Shown: piece after piece, positions 43,918 through 52,107 of the stretch
How the letters are laid out: the number at the start of each line of letters is the position of its first letter
How positions within the stretch are numbered: the first letter of the stretch is position 1
DNA from: Ornithinimicrobium ciconiae
GTDB lineage: Bacteria; Actinomycetota; Actinomycetes; Actinomycetales; Dermatophilaceae
Reading direction: 5' to 3'
DNA length: 64,000 bases
NCBI RefSeq assembly: GCF_007197575.1
Contig: NZ_CP041616.1
Coordinates: forward strand, 3,844,001 to 3,908,000
The notes under the pieces: generated by a model
What the model was told of the DNA's origin: nothing
What the model saw: only the letters and a program-made list of their open reading frames with translations
Database searches by the model: none
Translations under genes and position numbers: made by a program

Positions 43918-44130
43918 TCAGTTCCGCGCTGCCTGGTAACCGGCCTCGTCCACCGCAGCGAGCACCGCAGCATCGTCAACAGGAGCACCTGCGGTGATGG
44001 CAAGCGTCCCAGTCGAGGCACTGGCATCGACGAGCTCGACGCCCGCGATCCGGGAGACCTCCTCGCGCACAGCGGACTCGCAGTGCCCGCACGTCATCCC
44101 GGTTACGGCATAGGTCTGAGTGGTGCTCAT
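43918..44130 (-). CDS. copZ: CopZ-like HMA-domain metallochaperone
   Basis: The 70-residue protein is a single heavy-metal-associated domain with YAVTGMTCGHCESAV near the N terminus, where Cys-x-x-Cys binds Cu(I). The ferredoxin-like fold continues to VDEAGYQAARN. The ATG at 44130 has AAAGGGAC upstream; a longer frame to 44226 would run through the CsoR-type operator. It delivers copper to exporters or to CsoR. It is the first gene after the operator. Confidence 0.92.
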   Translation of the reverse strand: MSTTQTYAVTGMTCGHCESAVREEVSRIAGVELVDASASTGTLAITAGAPVDDAAVLAAVDEAGYQAARN

Positions 44131-44167
44131 GGTGGTGTCCCTTTCCTCACGGATATCAACACACCGT

Positions 44168-44184
44168 ATACCCCTATGGGGTAT
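44168..44184 (-). promoter_or_regulatory. CsoR-type operator upstream of copZ
   Basis: ATACCCCTATGGGGTAT is a perfect palindrome with 7-bp arms around TAT. It matches the known CsoR class of ATACCC/GGGTAT sites. It lies 38 bp upstream of the copZ ATG, where it would cover the promoter. A weaker variant, GCACCCCTAGGGCATAC at about 45147-45163, lies upstream of cueP. Confidence 0.75.
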
Positions 44185-44306
44185 CGCGCAACCGTGACTC
44201 GGGAGGTTGCAATCCGACAGACACACAACCGCCCCAGGCCGTCGCGCCGCGACGCCGGACAGGGATCTGTCAAGACTCCGCGGGCTGCAAGCAGATCTTC
44301 CTGGAC

Positions 44307-44933
44307 CTAGGACTGTTGGAGCATCTGCTCCATCACGGAGATCTCGGACTGCTGGTCCTGGATGATCTGCTCGGCCAGCTGCCGCGCTTGAGGGTTCTCA
44401 CCGTTCTCCAGTTCGCTCTGCGCCATCTCCACCGCGCCTAAGTGATGCTCGATCATCAGTTCCAGGAACCGCCCGTCAAACTCAGCTCCTGACAGAGATC
44501 TCAACTCGGTCATGGCCTCCTCCTGGCTCATCCCATCCATCTGCATGCCGCCGTGATCCATACCACCGTGCTCAGAGACCATGTCCTCGGCCCACGCGCG
44601 CAGCCATGAGGTCATTTTCTCAATCTCAGGGCCCTGGGCTGCCGAGATGTTCTCGGCCAGGGTGCGCACCTGCTCGGTGTCCGCATTTTCGATCGCCAGG
44701 TCGGCCATCTCGATGGCACCTTCGTGGTGAACGATCATCATTTGAGCGAACTCGGTGTCGGCCTCGTTGTGGGTCTGGTCCACAGTGGTCCCCGGCTCGG
44801 TCGTGGCGGCTGCCCCAGTAGGGGGAGGGGCCGGCGATCCGGCCTCGTCCTCGGCGCTGTCGCCGCATGCGGTGAGACCAAGGGTGAGGAGGCCCAGAGC
44901 TGCGGCGGTGGTGACGCGGCGTGCAAACTTCAC
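44307..44933 (-). CDS. DUF305 copper-associated lipoprotein
   Basis: From GTG 44933 (AAAAGGA upstream, 5-nt spacing) the protein has 208 residues; ATG 44948 is the alternative. A lipoprotein signal ends LTLGLTAC. The mature part has the two DUF305 ferritin-like repeats, each with an HH-Glu motif: MIVHHEGAIEMADLA and MIEHHLGAVEMAQSE, with a Met/His-rich segment between (EHGGMDHGGMQMDGM). DUF305 proteins are frequent in copper clusters and may bind copper outside the membrane. It is 176 bp upstream of copZ on the same strand. Confidence 0.88.
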   Translation of the reverse strand: MKFARRVTTAAALGLLTLGLTACGDSAEDEAGSPAPPPTGAAATTEPGTTVDQTHNEADTEFAQMMIVHHEGAIEMADLAIENADTEQVRTLAENISAAQGPEIEKMTSWLRAWAEDMVSEHGGMDHGGMQMDGMSQEEAMTELRSLSGAEFDGRFLELMIEHHLGAVEMAQSELENGENPQARQLAEQIIQDQQSEISVMEQMLQQS

Positions 44934-45200
44934 GGGGGTCCTTTTCATCGGCAGGCAGTTGGGGTCACTCCCAAGTCAACAGTCCGAAGAGGGCGCTGGC
45001 CGCACCGGTGCCCAGACCTTCATCAACTCTTCATGGAATGTGTCCGAAGTGTGCCGGCCGCCTGAGATACCGTGTTCAGGAATGATCCGCCCAGTGCCCT
45101 GTGGCTGGTCCCGCGCCCCGATCGAGACGGCCAGACCATCCCAGCTGCACCCCTAGGGCATACATGAACGGTCCCCCGCGTTTCCCAGAAAGGCATTACG

Positions 45201-45758
45201 TTGCCCCGTTTGCGCGCCCTCGCAGTCGTTGTCGGGGGTTTGATGATCGTTGCCGGCTGTTCCTCACAGGCCCCGGATGCAGACAGCCAGCTCCTCACCA
45301 CGCACAATCTGGTCGGAATGGAGGCGACCGAGATCATCGACCACCTCGATCGGCTGGACGTCGAGGATCGTCCCGCGGACCTGATGGCATCAGTCCACTT
45401 CGATGAACTGCAACTCTCGGCCGGTATCGAGCAGCTGAACTTCGACCTTCCCGACGACCGCTTCTACCTCTCGTTCGCGCCCTACGTGAACCAGACCCAT
45501 GAGTGTTACTACCACAGCCTCACCACCTGCCTGGGAGAGCTACGCAACGAGAACCTCCAGGTCAGCGTCACGAACGAAGCAGGCAACGTCGTCGTCGATG
45601 AGGAAGTGACCACGTTCGACAACGGATTCGTAGGCCTGTGGTTACCCCGTGACCTTACGGGAACACTGCGCGTCTCCGCGGCAGATGGCACAGGGCAGGT
45701 GTCTGTCTCAACCCGGGCAGATGACCCAACATGCCTGACCACGATGCAACTCACCTAA
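45201..45758 (+). CDS. cueP: CueP family metal-binding lipoprotein
   Basis: The 185-residue protein starts at TTG 45201 with AGAAAGG upstream. A lipobox VAGC lies at about 17-20. THECYYHSLTTCLGEL (about 98-113) is the diagnostic CueP motif with Cys and His ligands, and a third Cys is in DDPTCLTTMQL. CueP binds copper in the Salmonella periplasm; here it would be tethered to the outer face of the membrane. It is divergent from the DUF305 gene with a 250-bp spacer that holds a weak CsoR-like palindrome. Confidence 0.87.
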   Translation: MPRLRALAVVVGGLMIVAGCSSQAPDADSQLLTTHNLVGMEATEIIDHLDRLDVEDRPADLMASVHFDELQLSAGIEQLNFDLPDDRFYLSFAPYVNQTHECYYHSLTTCLGELRNENLQVSVTNEAGNVVVDEEVTTFDNGFVGLWLPRDLTGTLRVSAADGTGQVSVSTRADDPTCLTTMQLT

Positions 45759-45936
45759 ACCTCACCCGCGCAACTGTTGCCGTGCGCAAGCTCCAGGCAC
45801 TGCTGAAGAAGGGATCTTTTTCGGCGCCCTGTTAGATAGACGCTATCGAGTGACCCGCTTGTGCGGTCGCCAATCGTAAGACGGCTTTGGGGCCCACAGC
45901 ATTGCGCAAGAACCGTTTCCTGGACATTGGGGCGGT

Positions 45937-46449
45937 TCACCGCTTGTTGTGGTGCGGCCCCTGCTCGGCGAGTGCTTTGAAGTTCAGCAACTGGCGTCTG
46001 GCCATGATGAGGTCGGCGACGGAGAGGGCGGGCGCGAGCAGTCGGCTGGGGTTCATGACGACTTTGAGCAGCAGGCGTGTGGTCTGGTGCTCACCGGGCA
46101 GGAGCAGGTAGGACAGGAACGCCCCGAGGATCGTTCCAGTGAGCTGACGTTCGTGCTCGAGGGAGACGATGCGGCCCATCTGACGGCGCCCGGCCGTTGT
46201 GTACCTGTCACCGACTATGGGCTCAGGCAGCGCGAGGAGCTCGCGGGGCGATCGGCGTCCGAGGTTGTCGATCCAGTCGTAGGAGTATGGCGCCAACCTG
46301 ACCTGTGTCAACCACGGCCAGAGGGCTTGGGGCGGCGCCTGCACGGTCACACCTCGCCATACCTGGAGCGTGGGCGCGGGATCGAAAGCGTCGCACGGGT
46401 ACGGCAGGGCCGTCTCGCTGTCCGTCACTCCCCACTTGGCCCCGATCAT
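45937..46449 (-). CDS. SRPBCC-like hypothetical protein
   Basis: This 170-residue protein has VWRGVTVQAPPQALWPWLTQ (about 31-50) followed by APYSYDWIDNLGRRSPREL, a pattern common in START/SRPBCC-fold proteins of unknown function. The last 70 residues include a hydrophobic segment (ILGAFLSYLLLPG). Its ATG overlaps the stop of the CPBP protease gene (ATGA). It is probably the last gene of the TetR-controlled operon. No catalytic residues can be named. Confidence 0.65.
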   Translation of the reverse strand: MIGAKWGVTDSETALPYPCDAFDPAPTLQVWRGVTVQAPPQALWPWLTQVRLAPYSYDWIDNLGRRSPRELLALPEPIVGDRYTTAGRRQMGRIVSLEHERQLTGTILGAFLSYLLLPGEHQTTRLLLKVVMNPSRLLAPALSVADLIMARRQLLNFKALAEQGPHHNKR

Positions 46450-47399
46450 GACTCATCCCCGATCCCGTGCGCGGTGGTCGCAGCCGGTGGTGGCCGCTCG
46501 TGCAGGGCGAGGGTCTCGACCCTGTTCAGCCGGCCGCGGGTCATGAGAAGGACAAGCAGCCCGAGCAGGAACATTGCGAGCAGGTGCGCCATCGTCACGG
46601 TGTCGTTGGCTGGGTACAGGTGGCGCAGGTAGCCCGCGTTGAACCCGTCGCCACCAGTTGCGGCGTTGCCGACCGCATGGATGAGCCCGACCAGGAAGAT
46701 GCTGCCGGTGCGGTTGTAGGCCCAGCCGATAGCGACTCGGAACGGCACGGCGAGTACGGCCAGCAGGAGCAGCAGGAGCAGCAGGACCGTACCGGGGACC
46801 AGTCCCTGGCCCGCGGCCAGGGAGCTGTGCTGCAGCGCGAACAGCGGTGCCACCAGCAGCGCGGCGAGCAGTGGACCCCGCCGGTCCTGGAGTCGAGCCT
46901 GGACGAAGCCCATCCAGGCGACCTCTTCCCACCAGTTGATCAGCACGAACGTGATCAGGAGGGGCAGCAGGAAGTGCGGTCCGAGGGCTGTCAACAGAGA
47001 CCCTGTGGAGCGGTCCGGAGGTGTGCCGCCGAGCAGCACCCCGATCGCCAGGATGAGCGCCGGCACGAGCAGGAAGGCGGCCGCGAACCAGGCCACACCG
47101 ACGCGTATCTTCGCCGCCCGACCCCCCAGGTCCCGCAGTCCCTCGGGTCCGTCGACGATCCTGGTGATGACCAGGGTGGGCAGCAGCAGGCCGATGAAAG
47201 CGCTGAGCACCACCGCTGCTGGCATCAGCCACGCCCGGTCCGCCAGCCCGGCGAGCATTGCCGACCAGGGCGGGACCTGCCCCACGGTGTAGGTCCAGAG
47301 GAAGAACGAGGCCAGGGGCCGGCGGCGGATGAATCGCACGACCGCTCCACCGTGCGCAGGGTCCACCGCGAAAGCTTCGCGGATCGGGGATGCGGACAT
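46446..47399 (-). CDS. CPBP-family intramembrane glutamic protease
   Basis: The protein is 317 residues from ATG 47399 (AAGGAG upstream; ATG 47432 lacks this). At least seven hydrophobic segments are visible. The CPBP/Abi motif 1 is NWWEEVAWMGFVQARLQ (EExxxxxF-R variant, about 167-183), motif 2 is FALQHS, and motif 3 includes LVGLIHAVGNA. These Rce1-like enzymes cleave membrane substrates. It lies between the broken epimerase gene and the SRPBCC-like gene in the same orientation. Confidence 0.85.
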   Translation of the reverse strand: MSASPIREAFAVDPAHGGAVVRFIRRRPLASFFLWTYTVGQVPPWSAMLAGLADRAWLMPAAVVLSAFIGLLLPTLVITRIVDGPEGLRDLGGRAAKIRVGVAWFAAAFLLVPALILAIGVLLGGTPPDRSTGSLLTALGPHFLLPLLITFVLINWWEEVAWMGFVQARLQDRRGPLLAALLVAPLFALQHSSLAAGQGLVPGTVLLLLLLLLAVLAVPFRVAIGWAYNRTGSIFLVGLIHAVGNAATGGDGFNAGYLRHLYPANDTVTMAHLLAMFLLGLLVLLMTRGRLNRVETLALHERPPPAATTAHGIGDES

Positions 47400-47577
47400 G
47401 GTCGCTCCTTGATCAAACGGGGGACGTGACACCCAGTCAGCCCAGGAGCTGGCTGCGCGGTCGCGGGGTAGATCGGCCTGATGGCGTCAGTGCACGTCAT
47501 CGTCGAGGGTGAGCGAGCCTCGTTGGCGGGATCATCTCTATCCTCGACGGCAACAGTGAGTCCGCGGACGGGACTCC

Positions 47578-48545
47578 TTAGCGTCCGAGGGCGGTCATGG
47601 GTCGCCTCGGTGTGGCGCGGTACCAGGCCAACGTGGCGTCGATTCCCTGCTCGTACGGCGTGACACTTCCGGGGCCGAAGGCGGCGCGGTACTTGCCGGA
47701 GTCGATGGCGTGGGGCTGGCGGAACTGGTAGAGCATCTCGGCACCTTCGCGCGCGACCGGCCATAGGACACCCACAGCGCGGACAGTCGGCTCGCGGATC
47801 TTCAGGACGCGCATCCGCTGCTGTGACCGAGTGGCGGCCAGGTGAAGCAGGTGCCTGGCGGTGCTCGGTTCCGGGGTCGGGAGGTGCCACACCTCTCCGA
47901 GAGCCTCCTCGCGCTCGCCCAGCTCGACCAGTCCGTGGGCGAAGTCGTCAATGAACATCGGGGCCAGCGGCTGGTCCAGCTCGCCGACCCACAGGGCCAG
48001 GCCCCCTCTCGCGGCCGGGCCGAAGATGTTGCTCCCCAACAGCGACTCCACGGCTGGCCCGTAGAGCTCGGTAGCCCGACCGATGACTGTCCGGACTCGA
48101 CCGCTGTGGTGAGCGGCAAGCACCCGCTCGGCCAACCATGCGCGCAGGAGTCCCTTGTTGCTGACTGGACGGTACGGCAGGTCTTCGGTCATCGGCCCGG
48201 TCGCGCGACCGTACATCCAGGTGTCGTCGACAAAGACCATCCGGGCATCGCTGGATTCGGCACCGGCCAGCACTCCGTCCACAGCGGCGGGAAACGCCTC
48301 GAGCCACTCCGAGAAGGGCGGATTGACCGCGTTGTAGACCACCACCGCCCCCGGCACACTTCGCGCATCCGATCGGCGTCCCGGGCGTCGGCGGCCACTA
48401 CGTCGACCCCAGGCGGTACGTCAACTTGACCGCTGCGGTTGACCGCGCGTACCCGCCGTCCCCGCTTACATAGCTCGCGGACCAGCGCACTTCCCGTGCC
48501 GCCACTGGCTCCGATCACCACATGAAGCTCCTGGTCCTCGTTCAT
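47578..48545 (-). pseudogene. NAD-dependent epimerase/dehydratase with one frameshift
   Basis: The N-terminal part (ATG 48545) encodes LHVVIGASGGTGSALVRELC, a Rossmann motif, up to DRMREVCRG. Homologous sequence then continues in another frame as AVVVYNAVNPPFSEW and runs intact to 47578. The shift falls in the C5 run at 48348-48352; one extra base would restore a 322-residue SDR-type protein. It may be a real frameshift or a homopolymer sequencing error. Otherwise the gene shows no decay, and it sits 66 bp downstream of the tetR gene in the same direction. Confidence 0.8.
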
Positions 48546-48611
48546 CGGTCTCCCTCTCGCGCCGCCGCACATCCCTGAACCCCGGTTCCGGGGCTCGGCA
48601 CTCCACGAAGG

Positions 48612-49208
48612 TCAGCCATTGCCGGGCCCATCCGTTGCAGCGGAGGCGAGAACTGTCAAGACCGTCTCGATGTAGCGTCGAACGTCCTGGCCTGCGGGTA
48701 GGGCACCCGGGGCACTGCGGACGAGCGCCGCGTAGCCGAGGTAGCTGGTGTAGGCCAGGGTCGCCCGTCGTGCCGCCTCGCCGGGCGTGATGCCCAGCGC
48801 CACGAGCTGGTCGGCAACGAAACCGATCCTGCGGGCAGTGACACGCTCCAGCACCACTCGGACAGGGTCGTCGCGGTCGCCGGTCAGCGCCACGCTCGGG
48901 TCGGGCCGCTCCGGATCTTGCCTGTGCGCGATGGCCAGCAACCGTCGCAGCCGGTCACGAGGGTGGCTGGTCGAGGCCACGACCTCGATCACGCGATTGG
49001 TCTCCAGCTGCTCCCACCGCTGCAGGGTCGCCTCGACCAGGTCTGCGCGGTCACGGAAGTGCCAGTAGAAGCTGCCCTTGCTCGTCCTCATGGTTTTCGC
49101 TAGGGGCTCGACCCGGATCCCGCGAACGCCCCCGTGGGCCATCGCGGTCATCGCCGCGTCGAGCCAGTCGTCTCGGGTCAAATTGCGGGTCGAGCTAGGC
49201 GTGGGCAT
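48612..49208 (-). CDS. TetR/AcrR family regulator
   Basis: The 198-residue protein has an N-terminal HTH (WLDAAMTAMAHGGVRGIRVE and LAKTMRTSKGSFYWHFRDRA, about 15-54), typical TetR, with a divergent helical C-terminal domain ending in a Leu/Ala helix. Its start directly abuts the stop of the upstream NAD-binding gene. It is therefore the third gene of the operon starting at 50611. The pair of CCATACG palindromes ahead of that operon is the probable autoregulated operator. Confidence 0.9.
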   Translation of the reverse strand: MPTPSSTRNLTRDDWLDAAMTAMAHGGVRGIRVEPLAKTMRTSKGSFYWHFRDRADLVEATLQRWEQLETNRVIEVVASTSHPRDRLRRLLAIAHRQDPERPDPSVALTGDRDDPVRVVLERVTARRIGFVADQLVALGITPGEAARRATLAYTSYLGYAALVRSAPGALPAGQDVRRYIETVLTVLASAATDGPGNG

Positions 49209-49997
49209 CTAGACGGCCCCTCGGACGCTGCGGTAACCATCGAGGTACTGCGTCCAGGTAAGTCCGGCTGAGGAATGCCCTGCGCAGAGGTTCGCACCGG
49301 CCTTGAACGCCCGCCCCGCGGCTCCAGGGAACGGCACCGGCAGGAGAGGCCGGCGACGCCCACCGGTGGCCAACATCCACGTGGAGGCGAGGTCACGCAG
49401 AGTGAGGACCTCCCGTCCCCCGAGATCGGCCGCCCTACCTGCCGCACCGGACTCCACGTGCTGCACCACCCGGTCCGCGACCTCCTCGACGGCGACCGGT
49501 TGGAAGCGCAAACCCCTCGGACAGGCGATCAGCGGCCTGCGTGCTGACTTCGCCAGCATCTCGGCCACGAACGGGTGGAACTGGGTGGCCCGCTGGATCG
49601 TCCACGGCACGTTCTGGTGCTCGACGATCGACTCTACGTCCCGCTTCGCGCGGTAATACTTGATCGGTATCTGGTCGACCCCGACGATCGAGACGTACAC
49701 CAGGTGTCTGACGTCGAGACCTCGCATGGCCGCGACGAGGTTCGCCGTCCCGGCGACGTCGACCTCGACCGGTGACCGGACGTCAGAGGCGCAATGCACA
49801 ACAGTCTCGACATCTGACAATGCGGGGCCAAGGCTGGGGAGTGCTCGCAGGTCACCGGCCCACGGTTCTACGTCGCGGACGCTCGACGCGCGGGACGGGT
49901 CACGGCTCAGGACCCGGACCCGATGTCCGGCCGTGACGAGCCTGTCGACGACGCTGCGTCCCAGCACTCCCGTGCCACCGGTGACGAGGATGTTCAT
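49209..49997 (-). CDS. NAD(P)H-binding atypical SDR protein
   Basis: The 262-residue protein has the NmrA/atypical-SDR start MNILVTGGTGVLGRSVVDRL (GxxGxxG, about 7-13). Later motifs include HLVYVSIVGVDQIPIKYYRAKRDVE in split form, where YYRAK is the SDR Tyr-x-x-x-Lys. The last third binds substrate and is not diagnostic. It overlaps the DUF2867-like gene by 4 bp and abuts tetR, so all three are coupled. Substrate is unknown. Confidence 0.87.
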   Translation of the reverse strand: MNILVTGGTGVLGRSVVDRLVTAGHRVRVLSRDPSRASSVRDVEPWAGDLRALPSLGPALSDVETVVHCASDVRSPVEVDVAGTANLVAAMRGLDVRHLVYVSIVGVDQIPIKYYRAKRDVESIVEHQNVPWTIQRATQFHPFVAEMLAKSARRPLIACPRGLRFQPVAVEEVADRVVQHVESGAAGRAADLGGREVLTLRDLASTWMLATGGRRRPLLPVPFPGAAGRAFKAGANLCAGHSSAGLTWTQYLDGYRSVRGAV

Positions 49998-50611
49998 GAC
50001 GCCTCTGCTGCCGTGACATGCGCCTGAGGGTGCTGTCGCATCAGGTGGGGCACGAGTCGCCGATGAAAGGGACGCACCACGGCGAAGTATGCGGCACCAA
50101 GATAACCGTGGCGACGCACCACGGTGGTGCAGCGTGCGACGCCGCCCAACAGCGTGACGATCACCCTGAAGTCGAGGTGACGGTCATCCAATCCGCATAC
50201 CACCCGCTCCGGCCCCGCGACTTGGATCGGGAACAGGAGAACGTCGCCTTGGTAGGCAGGCTGCACACCCAACGGTGCCACCAGCAGATCTCGCGCAGCC
50301 AGCACCCGCCGCGCCGACGGCGACGGCCCCAACAGAGCCCTAGCCACCGTCATCGCATCCGGAGCCCCAACGGAGGCCCACCGGCACTCATATGCATCGG
50401 CATAGTCCCAACCGGGCAGCACCTCCGAAGCCTCAACCTCTGCCACCGCTGCGACTACAGGAGAGTCAAGGTTCTGCGGCCCACGGGCACGGGCGTCGAG
50501 GAAACGGGTTGCGGTCAAGCCGATTGTCTCGGCCCACAGCGCCCAGGCTTGGACGTGGCGGGCGCCCTTCCGAAGCGGTGCGGCAGCCTCGCTGGCCATG
50601 GTCAGAGCCAT
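49994..50611 (-). CDS. DUF2867-like protein, first gene of TetR operon
   Basis: The 205-residue protein contains DYADAYECRWASVGAPDAMT and LLFPIQVAGPERVVCGLDD with a final FAVVRPFHRRLVPHLMRQ (about 175-192). The last motif is typical of the DUF2867/SRPBCC-like family that ends with P-x-H-x-x-I/L-x-P. These proteins often follow or fuse to NmrA-like SDR proteins, as here. The ATG at 50611 lies 50 bp from the twin palindromic operators. Function is unknown. Confidence 0.75.
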   Translation of the reverse strand: MALTMASEAAAPLRKGARHVQAWALWAETIGLTATRFLDARARGPQNLDSPVVAAVAEVEASEVLPGWDYADAYECRWASVGAPDAMTVARALLGPSPSARRVLAARDLLVAPLGVQPAYQGDVLLFPIQVAGPERVVCGLDDRHLDFRVIVTLLGGVARCTTVVRRHGYLGAAYFAVVRPFHRRLVPHLMRQHPQAHVTAAEAS

Positions 50612-50660
50612 AGGGGTTCAGCTTTCTCTTGGTGGCGCCACTTCCCAGCCGGTGCCAGTT

Positions 50661-50678
50661 CCATACGGTTGCGTATGG
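50661..50678 (-). promoter_or_regulatory. TetR-type operator, promoter-proximal copy
   Basis: CCATACGGTTGCGTATGG is a palindrome with perfect 7-bp arms (CCATACG/CGTATGG) around GTTG. It lies 50 bp upstream of the first gene of the operon that includes tetR. A second copy lies 25 bp further upstream. Confidence 0.75.
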
Positions 50679-50685
50679 AGGCATA

Positions 50686-50703
50686 CCATACGGCACCGTA
50701 TGG
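50686..50703 (-). promoter_or_regulatory. TetR-type operator, distal copy
   Basis: CCATACGGCACCGTATGG is a palindrome with perfect 8-bp arms (CCATACGG/CCGTATGG) around CA. Its start is 25 bp from that of the other copy. The two sites share the CCATACG core exactly, so they are two operators for one dimeric regulator. Confidence 0.78.
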
Positions 50704-50893
50704 TCGGGCGTCAAGGGCTCCCCCATGAGCGAGCGCCGGCTGCCTTCCTCTGCGGGACCTGTCACGAACGGAGGGCGTGGTTGATGACGGATTGCAGCAC
50801 GTCGGGCAGGAGCTGCATTTGCGGCGAATTGACGCGCCTCGGAGCTTCCAGCGTGGCGTGTGAGGGGGCTGGAACTGCTGACCTCTAGGTCGC

Positions 50894-51469
50894 TCACTCA
50901 CGACCCTGGAGGGAGGTAAGCCAGCGGTGAGCTGACGACGCGGCTTTTGCGTGGTCCGGGTCGAGGGTGGCGAGCCGGCCCAGGATGACACGGGTGTCGA
51001 CGAGGTCGGCACGGACAAGAGCGGCAACGAAGTTGCGGTCTTTCTCGCGCAGGGCGCAAAGCTTGGCCACACACAGATCTTCCTTGTCCAGGCACCATCC
51101 CGTGAACTGCGGATCGCCCCCTGGGGCAGCGGTGTTCGCATTAGTGACGGGCACCAAGCGGTCACGCCATCCGGGCGGGAGAACCGATGTCTGCAGGTCG
51201 ACCCCGTCGATGCTGAATCCGTGCAGATCCTCGAAGGGTGAGAACTCTCCTGCTACGCCCTCGATGAGATCGGCGAGGCGAGCGGTCTCGTCGTTGTCTG
51301 CGGCGATGGGCAGAATGTCGACCTCCATCGACATGGTCGCTGCCGCGGGGAGTTCCCCCTCTACGATTGAACCCAGGATCGCTTGCGAGCCGACGACGAT
51401 GACGTCCGGGTGACCGATGATCTGACACGCCGCCGTCCGGATGGCGTGTTCGAGTTGATCCCGGCGCAT
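50894..51469 (-). CDS. Nucleotidyltransferase-fold protein, toxin candidate
   Basis: The 191-residue protein carries a DNA-polymerase-beta-like site: VIVVGSQAILGSI (GS motif, about 23-35) followed by SMEVDILPI with the metal-binding Glu-x-Asp (about 47-53). It resembles DUF6036/AbiEii-like nucleotidyltransferases. The ATG at 51469 shares one base with the stop of the upstream HTH gene (TGATG). An HTH gene followed by such an enzyme is a known toxin-antitoxin layout in which the enzyme modifies tRNA or proteins; that role here is inference. Confidence 0.75.
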   Translation of the reverse strand: MRRDQLEHAIRTAACQIIGHPDVIVVGSQAILGSIVEGELPAAATMSMEVDILPIAADNDETARLADLIEGVAGEFSPFEDLHGFSIDGVDLQTSVLPPGWRDRLVPVTNANTAAPGGDPQFTGWCLDKEDLCVAKLCALREKDRNFVAALVRADLVDTRVILGRLATLDPDHAKAASSAHRWLTSLQGRE

Positions 51470-51987
51470 CAACCCACCTGCGCCAGCACCTCGGAGCGCT
51501 CCTGCTCTGACAGCAGCCCACGCATGGGAGAGACCTCACGCATCTCGATGGAGTCCCGATCGAGACCCGTCGACACGCGCTTGAGGCCGGGGAGGTCCCT
51601 AGTGTCGACCAGGACCTGCCAGCGATGCAGGTTCCGCTCATGCGGTTCCCCGGTCACTCCCCTGCGCAAGCGCGACAGATTGCCCTGGATAACCGGCTCC
51701 AACACGTCCAGGGTGTCGCGCGTCAGACGCGATGAGATCCTCCGGTGCAGCAGCCACGACCGGCGCTCCGAGCGAGTGAGCTCAGGCTCGACAACGCTGC
51801 GGACAACCTCCAACCGTCGCCCCATGCAGGACAGCAGGCGATCAAGCTGCTCGTCGCTCAGATCGACACGTCCGGACAGGAACTGACTGATGCTTGGCTG
51901 ATGAACCCCGCTCAGCCTGGACAACTCGCTCTGGCCGGTGCCCGTCTCACGCATCACCAGCTCCAACACGTTCCCGCGGTCACTCAT
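51469..51987 (-). CDS. HTH (XRE) protein, antitoxin candidate
   Basis: The 172-residue protein begins at ATG 51987. ETGTGQSELSRLSGVHQPSI and SQFLSGRVDLSDEQLDRLL (about 12-50) form a Cro/XRE helix-turn-helix. The rest, from about 60, is basic and helical with no clear family. Its start codon lies 3 bp from a 33-bp palindrome that must also cover the promoter, which points to tight autoregulation. It is coupled to the nucleotidyltransferase downstream. Confidence 0.8.
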   Translation of the reverse strand: MSDRGNVLELVMRETGTGQSELSRLSGVHQPSISQFLSGRVDLSDEQLDRLLSCMGRRLEVVRSVVEPELTRSERRSWLLHRRISSRLTRDTLDVLEPVIQGNLSRLRRGVTGEPHERNLHRWQVLVDTRDLPGLKRVSTGLDRDSIEMREVSPMRGLLSEQERSEVLAQVG

Positions 51988-51989
51988 GC

Positions 51990-52022
51990 CCCCTACTATA
52001 GCAAATCTTGCTATAGTAGGGG
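51990..52022. promoter_or_regulatory. 33-bp palindrome, operator of HTH/nucleotidyltransferase pair
   Basis: CCCCTACTATAGCAA (51990-52004) and TTGCTATAGTAGGGG (52008-52022) are perfect 15-bp arms around ATC. The core TATAGCAA/TTGCTATA is AT-rich and resembles -10 boxes on both strands, so it can act on the divergent gene at 52108 too. Its closeness to the ATG at 51987 suggests leaderless or short-leader transcription. Confidence 0.82.
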
Positions 52023-52107
52023 AACGGATGGTGAGCCCGGTCAGCACGAGGGGACATGACCCCATCCTGACGCACAGGGACCATCCGAATGCCTCTAGGC
52101 TCGCAGC

